A stretch of 64,000 nucleotides of DNA from Portunus trituberculatus (lineage: Eukaryota > Arthropoda > Malacostraca > Decapoda > Portunidae), in contig NC_059272.1 of the NCBI RefSeq assembly GCF_017591435.1, positions 6,335,035 to 6,399,034 on the forward strand, in the 5' to 3' direction. Both the position numbers and the translations under genes were made by a program. Shown in pieces: positions 42,502-56,822 of the stretch; position 1 is the first letter of the stretch; each line of letters starts with the position of its first letter. The notes below the pieces were generated by a model. It saw nothing but the letters and a program-made list of their open reading frames with translations. It had not been told where the DNA came from and did no database searches.

Positions 42502-42955
42502 TAGGGTGACCAGACGTCCCCGGTTTCCGGGGACAGCCCCGGATTTCAGTGACCTGTCCCCGGCTACTGCTGTCCCCGGTTTTCTGTAACTGAAAGATCA
42601 CTTGATGCGTTAAAAAACTACTCCTTTTGATTATGATAATTATGTCCTTTTATCATTACTCTTTTAGAATGTCAAGAATAAGGAGAAGGCCTTTGTTTCC
42701 GTGAAGACGGTGAAGTGTATAGCGGACACATTTTAACAGCTAATGTGTGTTCATGATCTCAGATATTTCATCAGATTGAGATTTTTTTTCTTTGCAACTT
42801 GGGTAAATAAGGCGAGAGAAACTTTTGATTGCTGGTTTAGAAGTGGTACGGATAGTGTCCCCGTTTTAGTTTTTCCAGTGCAAAAACACTATATGTTTTT
42901 ACCTCCCTGAACTGAAAATGTCCCCGGAATTTGTCTCAGAAATCTGGTCACCCTA
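42502..42955. mobile_element. hAT-like MITE with perfect 8-bp target duplication
   Basis: The ends TAGGGTGACCAGACGTCCCC and CAGAAATCTGGTCACCCTA are inverted repeats. GTGTGGAG is present at 42494-42501 and again at 42956-42963, an exact 8-bp duplication. The interior has repeats of TCCCCGG near both ends. 454 bases, no coding. Confidence 0.9.
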
Positions 42956-42984
42956 GTGTGGAGTGTTCTTAGAGCTGGAACAGA

Positions 42985-43365
42985 ATGCTGGTTTATACAT
43001 GTGCTGTAGCTGACTGCAATTCTATATAAAAAAAGAAAAACCAAGGCGTGAAAGGATGGACTGTGTTTCCCAGGAAGAAAGACGCGGCTCGAAAAAGATT
43101 ATGGGAGACACAATGTAAACGAGGCCCGACGTGGAGAGCTACCAAGGACCATGCTATCTGCTCAAAGCACTTCATAGATTGGTGCAAAGGACCGTCAGCA
43201 TCGCGTCCAGACCCTGAACTGTTTGCCTATAACAGGTGGGGAGCAGGTAGAAACCTGCTTGATGTTGTTCACATACGGAACCGACAATCTTTCACTGAAG
43301 TCATACAAGGATTTTGCATCAAAACATCGTGTTTATTTGATATTCGTCACATTTTCTGGATTTGA
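42985..43365 (+). pseudogene. THAP-domain fragment (broken)
   Basis: ATG at 42985 gives MLVYTCAVADCNSI and a TAA, then in the same frame KKKNQGVKGWTVFPRKKDAA, RKRLWETQCKRGPTWRATKD and HAICSKHFIDWCKG. This is the C2CH THAP zinc-finger layout (C-x4-C ... W...CSxHF). The in-frame stop after the second cysteine breaks it. THAP domains are DNA-binding modules of P-element-type transposases and derived host proteins. Confidence 0.7.
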
Positions 43366-43654
43366 TTGCTAATTAATTAACTTGAACCAATGAAATGTGC
43401 TTGCTTACTGAAAATAATGTAATTCACTCAAGGTGATGAAGTGTCCCAAAACTGAGACCATGAACCAAGCATTTTTGGCTCGTTTTGCCATATTACGTTC
43501 TCTGTGCTTGGTGAAGCTGATTAGAGATGTTCCTAATAATTTATTACTTAGTTTGATAGCACATATATGACGTAAAAATTTTTTCCAGCATACCGAGTTG
43601 AATGTGCTAAATTAAGTTATCTGGCAAATCTGGCAGCTTTTCAGCACTTTCTGA

Positions 43655-43880
43655 TGTTGGAAATTGAATACAGAGGCAATGCTGGAAGAGGTACTGAGAG
43701 TATACGACGAAGTGGTTCAGAAAACAGTCCCTTTATATAAGCCTAGAGAGAGAGATAAAAAAGTATGGTTTAACAAGCGATGCAGAAAAGCCAAAGAAGA
43801 GAAAGATAGAGCATGGAAAAATATGAGAAAAAGAAGGAGTGAAGGGACAAAGGAAAAGTATCATAGAGCACGAGAGGAGT
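43655..43880 (+). pseudogene. ORF2 linker of LINE copy 3
   Basis: Reads EEVLRVYDEVVQKTVPLYKP then RERDKKVWFNKRCRKAKEEK and DRAWKNMRKRRSEGTKEKYH, matching the family-A linker KDWFNARCARAKEKRDGAWK. It is cut at REELG by the family-B LINE and resumes at about 47100 (KVRREEEAKYEKNIVDKY). Confidence 0.8.
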
Positions 43881-44059
43881 TGGGATGGAGTGTAGGGGGT
43901 GAGGTAGCAAATGCATTCCAGAAGAAAGATGCTAGACATAAATTAGATAGGATAAACAGAGATAGTGAAAAGATTAGGAAAGATTTCCAGGTGCAAATAG
44001 GAGAGAATAAGATTAGGATTCCAAATAAGGAGACAGCATCTAGGAAGGTAGCTGGACTT

Positions 44060-44700
44060 AAATGTTTTTATGTAAATGCCAGGAGTCTTAGGAACAAGAA
44101 GGACGAGTTATCTAGTTATATAGTTGAGGAGGACTTCGATGTTGTATGTGTCACAGAGGCATGGGTAAATGAGGAAAAGTTTAGGAAAATAGGAAAGAAT
44201 ATGAAGTAGATGGATACATTATGTATTTACACCAGAGAATTGGTAGGATAGGTGGAGGAGTAGTTATTTATGTAAAAATCCTTCATTTCCAGTCAGGTTA
44301 ATGGTATTAAGGTAGATAACAGAGTAGAGTCCTTATGGCTGGATGTTAGAGTAAACAAAAGTAAGGTTATTAGAGTAGGAGCTTTTATAGACCACCTAAC
44401 CAGTCAGCAGATGTAGACAACCTTATGGTAGATGAGATAAATAGGGGTGTACTAGTCAGACAATTATCTTAGGGATTTTAATCTTAAGTCAGTAAACTGG
44501 GAGAGGATGGTAGGAGATGCTAGTGAAAATAAGTTTATGGAAAGTTTTCAGGATAACTATTTAGTGCAGATGGTAGATAAACCTACTAGGGGAGGAAGGT
44601 TTTAGACATAGTACTAACAAATATTGAGCATTGTTTAAAGGAAGTTGAGGTAGGAGAGACTTTAGCAAACAGTGACCATCATATAATTAGATTTATCATT
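44060..44700 (+). pseudogene. ORF2 endonuclease of LINE family B, broken
   Basis: LKCFYVNARSLRNKKDELSS then EDFDVVCVTEAWVNEEKF is the classic CR1 endonuclease start. Later pieces include GRIGGGVVIYVK, NWERMVGDASENKFMESFQD, DIVLTNIEH and ANSDHHIIRF (the SDH-type motif). Confidence 0.8.
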
Positions 44701-46815
44701 AATTCCAGTAGGGATAATATAGTGAATAAGACTAGAGTCCCAAACTATCAGAAAGGCAATTATGGTAGGTTACGTCAGTTATTAGGAGAGGTAAACTGGG
44801 AAGATAGTTTTGGAAATAAAACTGCACAGGAGATGTGGGATATTTTTAAGGTTGTAGTAAAGGGTATAGTGATGCAGTGTATCCCTTACAAAGATATAAG
44901 GCAGAGAAACAGGAAGCCATTATGGTGGACTCATGAGATAGGTAGCCAGATCAGAGAGAAGAAGAGGGCATATAGAGAGTTGCAGAAAAGTGGGAAGATG
45001 TAGATTTGATTAGGTACAGACAGGTCAGAGATGATTTGAGTAAGGTTATAAAAAAAGTAAAAGGCAGGCAGAGATAAAACTAGCTAGAGCTGGGAGTAAA
45101 GATCCCAAAAATTATATAGTTATTACAAGGTCAGTGATAAAAGAAATAAGGATAGGATTGGACCACTCAGAAAAGATGGTGTAGTAGTGGATCAAAATGA
45201 AGACATAGTAGAATTATTGAATGAACAATTTTCTTCAGTATTTACTAGGAAAGAATAGGAAATCCTGTTACAAACAGTGCGACGAGTAGTTTAAGAGCTT
45301 TAGAAAATATTGATATAAAACCGGGAATTATTAGGAAATTTATTCTTGAACTAGACGATAGGAAAGCTAGTGGTCCTGATGAGCTACATGCCAGAGTACT
45401 TAGGGAGGGTGTAGACAGTATTTCTGAAGCACTTAAGTTAATCTTTGAAAGATCACTTAGGTTTGCTGAGATACCTCAGGACTGGAAGTTAGCTAATGTT
45501 ACTCCAATATTTAAAAAGGTAGGAAGGATGATGCGAATAATTATAGACCGATCAGTTTAACTAGTATAGTATGTAAGATACTAGAGAAAATCATTAAGGG
45601 TAGTATTTGGGAGCATTTAAATGAGAATAGATTAATTAGAGATACCCAACATGGCTTTAGATCAGGGAGGTCCTGTCTTACAAATTTGCTCGATATCTTA
45701 GAATATATTACCAAGGAGTTAGATGATGGAAATAGCATAGATGTTATATATCTAGATTTTAGCAAGGCGTTTGATAAGGTACCGCATAGGAGGCTAGTGT
45801 ACAAATTGAGACTACATGGGATAGGGGTAGGTTAGTTGATTGGATTAGTGAATGGCTTTCTGATAGGAAACAGAGAGTAGTATTAAATGGGGCAATGTCT
45901 GAGTGGAAGGAAGTGGTTAGTGGGTACCCCAAGGATCAGTGCTAGGACCTCTTCTTTTCTTGGTGTACATTAACGATTTAGATATAGGAATTAGTAGCAA
46001 AGTATCAAAGTTTGCAGATGATACTAAGATAGCATGTGCAGTACAGGGTGAAAAGGACAATTACAGAATACAACGAGACCTGGACAGGCTGATAGCATGG
46101 GCAGACAGGTGGCAGATGGAGTTTAATTCTAAAAGTGTCAGGTTATGCATTTAGGTAAAGACAACACAAACTTTAACTATGAGATGGAGGGATGTTGGCT
46201 AGAGGCAGTAGAGGAAGGAAAGGATTTAGGAGTAGTGATAGACAGGACTATGAAATTTTCAAAGCAATGTTTAGAAGCAAGAAATAGGGCAAATAGGATC
46301 CTGGGTTTTATAAATAGAAATGTTAGTTATAAAAGTAAGGAAGTGGTGCGTAGCTTATATAATTCCTATGTTAGGCCCCATTTAGAGTATTGCATACAGG
46401 CCTGGTCACCCCACTATAGGCAGGATATCAACATGTTAGAAGCAGTTCAGAGAAGAGCAACTAGGATGATACCAGCATTAAAGCGCCTGGAGTATAGAGA
46501 TAGATTAAAGGAATTAAACATGTTTTCATTTGAGAGGAGATGTATAAGAGGGATATGATAGAGTTATTTAAAATGTTCTCAGATACAAACTACATAGATG
46601 TGAGATCTTTCTTTACCTTAGAGGAGGGAAGTAGGACTAGAAATCATGGCAGGAAGATTAGAAAGCAAGGCTGCAGGTTAGATATAAGAAAATATTTCTT
46701 TAGTCATAGGGTGGTAGACTTCTGGAATGCATTGCCAGAGATGGTTGTAAATAGCACTAGTTTGACAATGTTTAAAAACAGATTAGATAAGCACTTAAAT
46801 TTATTAGATTTATAA
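44701..46815 (+). pseudogene. ORF2 linker, RT and C-terminus of LINE family B, broken
   Basis: Linker NRKPLWWTHEIGSQIREKKR (44920-44980); RT blocks LDDRKASGPDELHARVLREG (45350-45405), PQDWKLANVTPIFKK, then many frameshifts; VPQGSVLGPLLFLVYINDLD (45925-45980) and FADDTKIACA (46012-46040). The C-terminal domain RPHLEYCIQAWSPHYRQDIN and HRVVDFWNALPEMVVNSTSL then FKNRLDKHLNLLDL ends with a TAA after 46812. Confidence 0.85.
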
Positions 46816-47099
46816 TTATGTATAGCGCTGCATGATAGTTTTTATAAGAAATTTACTATAGTTAAACAAGACATGATCCCCATGTATGGGGACCACAAAT
46901 TGTAGAGGATTTCGCTGCAGGACTTAGCCCTGTTAATGGGCCAAATATTTAGAATTAGTATATAATGTATTGTGTACTTGTAAGTGGATCTTTAAGTACT
47001 GATGACAAGGTCGCTGTGCGACTGATACAGGATAACCTAGATGGGCCCTGGTGGCCCTTTGTTATCCTATTATTTATGTTATGTTATGTTATGTTACAA

Positions 47100-50156
<3,057 letters not shown>

Positions 50157-50440
50157 TCATAATACAATCCGACATCCAGTTCTCATTTTTTCTGGTTGTG
50201 ATGTGTTCTTGAAGTTGCAAGTTGTGCAGTGCATAGTTATGGTGTTCTCGTATATATCAGGCTCGAAACTGCAGTCAAAGGCAGGATTTGGGCATGAATA
50301 ACGGGAGGAAAGATTTTTCAGTCTCCTTTTTGTCAGCATGACAAGCTCATCATCACTTTCCACATCTTCATTTCCTTTCTCATTAATTTGTAGAAGAGCT
50401 TCTCTAATTGTGAGTAGTGCGGCCTTTTCTTCATTTCATT
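50157..50440 (-). other. Unrecognised Cys-containing open frame
   Basis: The minus strand reads KAALLTIREALLQINEKGNE, DVESDDELVMLTKRRLKNLS and SRYSCPNPAFDCSFEPDIYE, then TITMHCTTCNFKNTSQPEKM and a stop at 50157. The cysteines (C-x6-C, C-x2-C, C) could bind metal, and the acidic/basic N-terminal part looks protein-like. I do not recognise the family. It could be a terminal exon of a host gene or old transposon coding; there is no clear splice acceptor in frame. Confidence 0.25.
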
Positions 50441-50995
50441 GTCTTTGTTCTGCGTGAGGTGTGGTGGGCTGTGGGGTGGCGGTGATGAGGGTGGTGGTGG
50501 TGGGTGACGTGAGGCTGTGTACTGGAGCATTTGAGGTGTCAGGTTCAACACGCTCTTTTTATTCTTTGAGCTTCCATATTCATATTCCAAGCGTCCTTCC
50601 TCTGCTTATTCTTCATAGACACCCGTCCCATGGTTGGCAGTAAGTGAAAAGCAGGATGCAGTAAATAAATTAAGTGCTGTTTAGCAGAGTGAAGGGCGGG
50701 TAATAAGAGACGCAGCAACAACCTCTCTCTCTGATAGCTTTCCCCCTACTGAGTCTCGCTGGTGCCTTGCTTGAAGCCACTCGTAGACTTTCAGGGTTGC
50801 TGTATTATGTCCACTAAAAAAAAATTTTTTTCCTTTTTTTCATAGTTTGAAAAAAAAAAAAAAAAAAAACTGATTCTGCTTATGTAAACAAACACACATG
50901 GTTGAGTACGGGACCTTTAAATGGCATTTAAATGGAAACCAATGCGTGTTTCACCATAAAACTTTGTGAAATAATAGCTAAGATGTATACCTACC

Positions 50996-50997
<2 letters not shown>
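50441..50997. other. No gene recognised
   Basis: Includes a GT/GGT-rich patch (50460-50515) and poly(A) at 50852-50869. Confidence 0.5.

Positions 50998-51090
<93 letters not shown>
50998..51090. repeat. (TC)46 microsatellite
   Basis: A 93-base TC run. Confidence 0.97.
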
Positions 51091-51093
<3 letters not shown>

Positions 51094-51473
51094 AATAAAC
51101 ATTATTTTTCATATTTTTTTCGGGCTCTAAACCGGACGTTCCCCTTAACCCTTATACCCATTATAACAGGAGGGAGGGGTTTTAAGATATGTAGATAAAA
51201 AAATGGGTAGTAAATGTTTGAAAATTTCCTCAAGTCCTTTAGTGTTCAATCAAATTATTTTAACAAACACTGGGATATTCATATATGATTAGAAAGCTTA
51301 GGAGTTGCTCTTTGCTGTGGTGTAATCATTACTGAACAAACATAACATATGCACAAAAAAAAAAAATCAAAAGAAAAAAAATAGAGCAAGGTAAATTTAG
51401 AAATGTATTCTTTTATTTCCTTCAATTTTTTGCAAAAACACATCAAAGTTTATGAATCACACTTCAATTAAAA
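51091..51473. other. No gene recognised
   Basis: AT-rich, no element identified. Confidence 0.5.
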
Positions 51474-51640
51474 AATAAGAAGTTTTCCTTCGATATATTG
51501 CATTCATTATGGAAAATAAAGCAGCAAAGTAAGCAAGATGTAATATAATGAAAATTCAACTTCATGGTTAGAAACAAGTGTCACCACATTCTCTCCTCAC
51601 CTGATTCCATCAAGCCAGCACCACACACTCTTGTCTAGCC
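51474..51640. repeat. 167-bp tandem repeat, unit 1
   Basis: From AATAAGAAGTTTTCCTTCGA to CACACACTCTTGTCTAGCC. Unit 2 begins immediately (51641) with AATAAGAAGTTTTCATTTCA and is split by the Tigger-like element; its second half is at 56364-56460 and ends CTACACACTCTTATCTAAACC. Confidence 0.85.
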
Positions 51641-52334
51641 AATAAGAAGTTTTCATTTCATATACTGCATTCATTATGGAAAATGAATCAGGGAAGTAAG
51701 CAAATTGTAATACAGTGGAGACTCAATACTCAAACTTAATTTGTTCCAAATGGCTGTTCGAGTATTAAAAAGCTCAACTATTGAGACCTGTAAGTTAGGT
51801 AATTCATTCTAATCTTAGCAAAACCAAGTTTATAAAAATTTCAATGTATTTATTTTTACAATTTTTATTTGTACATACCGTAAGGGAAGGCGGGTGATGG
51901 ATAACTCAGAAGAGGAGGAGGAGAAGGGTGGGGAGGAGGAAGGTCACCAGAGGATGAGTCACCATCCATGAAAATGTCTTTGTACAGTTTCTCCAGGTGT
52001 GATTCCTGTGAGTCCACTAATGGAGGGCTGTGGCTCACTAACACTTACACTCTCACCAGATCCCTTATTTTCACCACTAATAAACCTCTTTGGTGCCATC
52101 CTAAGTTTCTAAATGAAAAAACTACCGACAGGACACAGAAGAATATTGTTTTTCTCAAGATTGCAGCAGGACTAAGGATTCGCACTGGAATTTTTTATTT
52201 TTTATTTTATTTTATTTTTTATTTATTTATTTTTTTTTAAGGCAAGACGACCGGCCAAGGGCAAAAAAAAGAGAAAAGAAAAAAAAAAAAAAAAGGCTCA
52301 CTTGAGTGCTGGCTCTTTAAAAGGTGGAAAAGTG

Positions 52335-53221
52335 TTAGCCAAAATTGGGGAGCAAATGCCTCAATACCTCCCTCTTAAAAGAAGACAAGTCATAGGAATT
52401 CAGAAATACAGATGCAGGGAGGGAGTTACAGAGTTTACCAGTGAAAGGGATGAATGACAGAGTACTGATTAACTTTTGCATTAAAGAGTTGGACAGAATA
52501 GGGATGAGAGGAAGAAGAAAGCCTTGTGCAGCGAGGCTGCAGGAGGAGGGGAGGTATGCAGTTAGCAAGATCAGTAGAATAGTTAGCATGAAAATAGTGA
52601 TAAAAGATAGAAAGAGATGCAACATTTCGGCGGTGAGAAAGAGGCTGAAGACAGTTAGTCAGAGGAGGGGAGTTGATGAGACGAAAAGCTTTTGATTTCA
52701 CCCTATCTAGTAAAACTGTGTGACTGGAACCCCCCCCAAACATGCAAAAATGTACTCCATACACGGGCAGATAAGGCCCTTATACAGAGTAAGAAGTTAG
52801 AGGGGTGAGAAAAACTGGTGGAGACACCTTAGAACACCTAACTTCATAGAAGCTGTTTTAGCATGAGATGAGATATGAAGTTTCCAGTTAAGATTATGAG
52901 CAAAGGACAGAAGAGGATATTCATTGTGAAAGAGGAAGACAGTTGGAGTGTCATTGAAGAAGAGGGGATAGTTGTCTGGAAGGTTGTGTCAAGTTTATAG
53001 ATGGAGGAATTGAGTTTTTGAGACATTGAAAACTACTAGATATTCTTTGCGCCAATCGGAAATCTTAGAAGAATCTTAAGTCAGGCGTTCTGTGGCATCC
53101 CTGCGTGATCTGTTGACTTCCTGAAGGGTTGGTCGTCTCAGAAAGGATATGGAAAGATGTAGGGTTGTATCATCAGCGTAGGAGTGGATAGGGCAAGAAG
53201 TTTGGTTAAGAAGGTCATTAA
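52335..53221 (-). pseudogene. Jockey-like RT end and C-terminal domain
   Basis: Minus strand: NDLLNQTSCPIHSYADDTTL (catalytic YADD, about 53190-53220) to RRPTLQEVNRS, then MSQKLNSSIYKLDTTFQTTI and GVHFCMFGGGSSHTVLLDRV, LINSPPLTNCLQPLSHRRNV and FTGKLCNSLPASVFLNSYDL. Multiple frameshifts. Confidence 0.8.
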
Positions 53222-54117
53222 CCCGCCAAGACCGATGGCCGCAAAATTCGCACCCTCCCATTACCGCAATTATCATAAAAAAATCAACTCTTATAAATTA
53301 CTCTGGAAAAAAATCTGCTGTTAGTAGACATGACAATGCATCATCCTACAAGTTTTTATTGCTCTACTCACTATGGTTGTCTCAGAATAATAACCGATAA
53401 TTGGAGAAGATTGTGGTAGCGGCAACTCGGGGGAGGTGCTTTTATGTGTATTCTTACATAATGTAAGGCACTGCTCATGTTTTTATGTGTTTTCACATGT
53501 TTTTCGTGTTTTCACTCATATTGGCTGATTATAGTTACGTATGTTTTTATCAAGCGTGTGTGACGATATTGTCACAATAGCGGGGTCGGGATCTACCTCC
53601 AACCTGTGCACTTTCCGTCTTGTCCCGCCTTGTCTATCACTTTTATCACTAAACTTTAGCTTCCTCTTAGCACCAGTAGCCATAGTTGTAAATAATAGTT
53701 CCTTAAATAAGTAAATACGTAAATACGTAAATAATTATCACCGCGACACGACGCTCACGCACCTCACAGAAATTTGCGGAGACTAGCTGGCTAGAGCCTA
53801 AAATTAGCAAGGTGGTCAAGCCCACCATCTATCTCTCTCTTACTTTCCTTCACCCTTCTCTTCCCACCCACTTTCTCTTCAGCTAGCTACCTCCTCTCTT
53901 CACCCCCCTTTAAAAAAAAAAAAAAAAAAAAAAAGCTGCCTAGAGCGGTGTGCTTCCTGGGAGCCGACAGTACTACCATAGGCCTACGTCATGACCAAAT
54001 ATAGCAGCGCTACCAATGCTAGCGCGGTTTTTATTAGCGCTCAAAGTAGCTGCCCCATTTAAGGACTGTCAGAAGTGTGCAATGCAGCCCTATTTAAGGC
54101 ATGTTGGACTTTACGGG
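53222..54117. mobile_element. TTAA-target (piggyBac-like) non-autonomous element
   Basis: Begins CCCGCCAAGACC and ends GGACTTTACGGG, with TTAA at 53218-53221 and 54118-54121. An uninterrupted LINE copy at 39380-39405 reads AAGGTCATTAATGAATAATA across the same site, giving the empty target. 896 bases, no coding, poly(A) at 53912-53934. Confidence 0.85.
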
Positions 54118-55173
54118 TTAATGAATAATAGAGAGTGGGTGACAGGACAGAACCCTGAGGAACACCACTATTACTAGATTTCGGAGAAGAACAGTGGCTG
54201 TCTACTGCAGCAGCAATCGAATGGTCGGAAAGGAAACTTGAGATAAAGTTGCAGAGAGAAGGATAGAAGCCGTAGGAGGGCAGTTTTGAAATCAAAGCTT
54301 TATGCCAGACTCTATCAAAAGCTTTTGATATGTCTAATTCTACAGCAAAAGTTTCACCGAAATCTCTAAAAGAGGATGACCAAGACTCAGTAAGGAAAGC
54401 CAGAAGATCACCAGTAGAGCGACCTTGACGGAAGCCATACTGGCAATCTGACATAAGATTGTGAAGTGACAGATGTTTGAGAATCTTCCTATTCAGGATA
54501 GATTCAAAAACTTTAGACAAGCAAGAGATTAAAGCTATTGGATGGTAGTTTGTGGGGTTAAAATGGTCACCCTTTTTAGGAACAGGCTGAATGTAGGCAA
54601 ACATCCAGCAGGAAGGAAAGGTAGATGTAGATAGACAAAAGTTGGAAGAGTTTGGCCAGGCAAAGTGCGAGCACGGAAGCACAGTTTTTGAGAACAATAG
54701 GAGGTACCCGATCAGAACCATAAGCCTTCTTAGGGTTTAGGCCAGCGAGGGCATGGGAAACATTGTCACGATTAATTTTAATTGTAGACATGAAATAGTC
54801 AGAGGGAGGAGGAGAGGGAGAGACAAGCTCAGAATTGTCCAAGGTGGAGTTGTGAGCAAAGATTTGAGAGAAGAGTTCAGATTTAGAGACAGAAGAGATG
54901 GCAGTGGTGCCATCGGGATGAAATAAAGGAGGGAAAGATGAAAAAGTGAAGTTATTTGAAATGTGTTTGGCTAGATGCCAGAAGTCTCGAGGGGAGTTTG
55001 AGTTTGAAAGATTTTGACATTTTCTATTTATGAAGGAGTGTTTGGCAAGTTGAAGTATAGACTTGGCATGATTCCAGGTAGAGATATAAAGTGCATGTAG
55101 TTTTGTGTGAATAAGGAGAGTTATCTTGTGAAACACAAAGGGAATCGTTCAGCGAGATCACAACTAGCTTTAA
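54118..55173 (-). pseudogene. Jockey-like ORF2: linker and RT N-terminal blocks
   Basis: Minus strand from about 55136: FHKITLLIHTKLHALYISTW, SNSPRDFWHLAKHISNNFTF, FHPDGTTAISSVSKSELFSQ, NVSHALAGLNPKKAYGSDRV, PTNYHPIALISCLSKVFESI, QYGFRQGRSTGDLLAFLTES, FAVELDISKAFDRVWHKALI and SGVPQGSVLSPTLYYSLT. Two frames are needed. This is the best-preserved Jockey-like RT start in the window. Confidence 0.85.
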
Positions 55174-55998
55174 CCCGTACAGGGTCAGAGACTTACGAGA
55201 TACGTCGGCTACTCTGAGCGAACCGGGCGTCAGAGACGTATGAGATACGTCGGCGAGCTTCCTCATGTTTTCGGAGGTATTGCGTCCTCAAAACCTACCA
55301 TTATACTGCCATCATGCACTGTAGACATTGCTCATGCTGCCTCCTCGTCCCTGCTAACATGAATGCTTCCTGTATTTATTTATTACAATTCTGAACTTTA
55401 GCAGTTTCTGCTGCCTTCAGCTCGGTGTAGCGGGAAACTGACGCCTCAACTCCGCTAATATGAACAAAGCGTAATTTCCATTACTTACTCTTACCATTTC
55501 AGTTGTTTTTGGTAACTGTTATATTGTGGTAGTGAAAACTTTGTATGACATAAATAAGAATTTTCCAATCGCTTTGTTATAAGGAAAAAGTACATATTAC
55601 TTGGAAAATATTTGCACCGTGAAAGGCAACACTCCATCATGATATCTCGTGTCTATTTTTATCCACAAGCACTCTCAAATAGCAAAACTTGACATGTTGT
55701 TTTTCTTTCAACTCAGGAACGATATTATGCATGTGTCCAACTCGGGGATCGACTGGTGAGAAACGAGGAAGCGAATATACTAGTCACATAAGGCTTTGCT
55801 AAGTCGCTAACCTTAGCGCAAAACATCTCGCACCAATTAATACCACTTCCAGTCAGTTCTGGGAGGAATGACTGTCATTTTCATTTGTTTCACATCATTC
55901 AAGACTGGTTTGGCAAAAAAAAAAAAAAAAAAAAAAATCCATGATGTGGCCAGCACTGGCGAAATCATAAAGTCTCAGATCTGCTGACGCTGTACGGG
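55174..55998. mobile_element. TTAA-target (piggyBac-like) non-autonomous element
   Basis: Begins CCCGTACAGGGTCAGAGAC and ends GCTGACGCTGTACGGG, inverted repeats with TTAA at 55170-55173 and 55999-56002. Two direct copies of TCAGAGACGTATGAGATACG (first diverged) lie at 55185-55211 and 55231-55258, each holding the quasi-palindrome GACGTATGAGATACGTC. 825 bases, no coding. Confidence 0.85.
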
Positions 55999-56363
55999 TT
56001 AATGGAAGGTTCACAGCACCCCCTGAACTAGTGCTATTCTACCAGTATACCGGTATTACTAGTATTACGGTATCAGATGGTACAGTGGCGGCTGCGAGAA
56101 GGGAGATGAGACAGCTTTGTGTACGACCAAGTGTGCGGCTGTTTGATTACCAGATATTTTCACCGCTAATAAGCCTTTGATGTTTATGTTATTCTGATGA
56201 CTGTGGCAGCACAAGCTACAACTGGCGGAGGGGGAACAGGGATGCCAGGGAGCCTTTGTTTACAATCATGGGCGTGGACGTTAAACTATAAGGTATTTTT
56301 TCAAGTATTAAATTGAACTTTGGGTTTGAATATGAAAAGTTCGAGTATTGAGTCTCCATTGTA

Positions 56364-56460
56364 TATTGAAAATTCAACCTCTTCACAGTCAGAAACAAGC
56401 TTCAACACATCCTGCTCAGCTGACTCCATCAAATCAGCACTACACACTCTTATCTAAACC
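56364..56460. repeat. 167-bp tandem repeat, second part of unit 2
   Basis: TTGAAAATTCAACCTCTTCA to TACACACTCTTATCTAAACC, continuing the unit broken at 51712. Confidence 0.85.
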
Positions 56461-56822
56461 AATAACAAGATAAAAATAATGATTCCAATATTTTCATGCA
56501 TCATAATAGGTTTCTGAACTACTCACTTATACATGGAAATACATATACAGTAATACTCCGCTTAATGAACAGGATAGGGTGTGTCAAAGCTGTTTGTAGA
56601 AAAAAAATCATTAAGCGGGTGTAATTTTCCCATAGGAAATAATGGAAATAGGGGGGATGCGTTCTGGGCTGGTCCCCAACATACCACATGGGTTAATAAG
56701 AAAAAAAAAAAATTATATATACGTTTGGCAGCATATTGGGCCACCGTTGTACCACTACTTTTATTGTGTCATATGAGTCATTGGAAGATAAAGGAGCTAT
56801 GTACAAATTCTCTCACATTCTC

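Larger units (their letters stand above)
41996..43654. mobile_element. Insertion in LINE copy 3 carrying a THAP-domain fragment
   Basis: Bounded by the LINE endonuclease end (about 41995) and the LINE linker (about 43655). Possible imperfect inverted ends are AATTCCCGACGTCAGA (about 41998) and TCTGATGTTGGAAATT (about 43648). THAP domains occur in P-element-like transposases, so a P-like element is likely but not shown. A hAT MITE is nested at 42502-42955. Confidence 0.5.
43881..47099 (+). mobile_element. LINE family B (CR1-like), nearly complete ORF2, inserted in LINE copy 3
   Basis: Starts with a short ORF1-end-like segment (NRDSEKIRKDFQVQIGENKI), then ORF2 endonuclease, RT and CR1-type C-terminus, ending in a 3' UTR with GACCACAAATTG, TGATACAGGATAACCTAG and terminal (TTATG)n (47079-47096). 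Non-poly(A) 3' microsatellite ends are a CR1/L2 trait. Many frameshifts. Confidence 0.8.
52196..56030 (-). mobile_element. Jockey-like LINE, minus strand, with two nested TTAA elements
   Basis: The 3' end lies at an A/T-rich stretch and the motif GACCGGCCAAGGGCAAAAA (about 52248). Coding on the minus strand runs from the 5' part (55170-54100) through the RT to the C-terminus (52780-52335). Elements at 53222-54117 and 55174-55998 are inserted at TTAA sites. Near 56003-56030 LINE-like sequence may resume briefly; the 5' boundary is uncertain. Confidence 0.8.
51713..56361. mobile_element. Tigger-like element carrying a Jockey-like LINE
   Basis: The left end CAGTGGAGACTCAATACTCA (51713) and right end TCGAGTATTGAGTCTCCATTG (56361) are inverted repeats with TA flanks (51711-51712, 56362-56363). 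A minus-strand open start MAPKRFISGENKGSGESVSV (about 52098) fits a Tigger-like first exon but has no HTH. Removing it restores unit 2 of the 167-bp tandem repeat, confirming the boundaries. Most of its 4.6 kb is the nested LINE. Confidence 0.85.

Noticed and set aside
50157..50440. A zinc-finger host gene on the minus strand
   Set aside because: Cysteines are present, but the spacing fits no family I know, and there is no start or splice acceptor in frame. Listed only as an unrecognised open frame.
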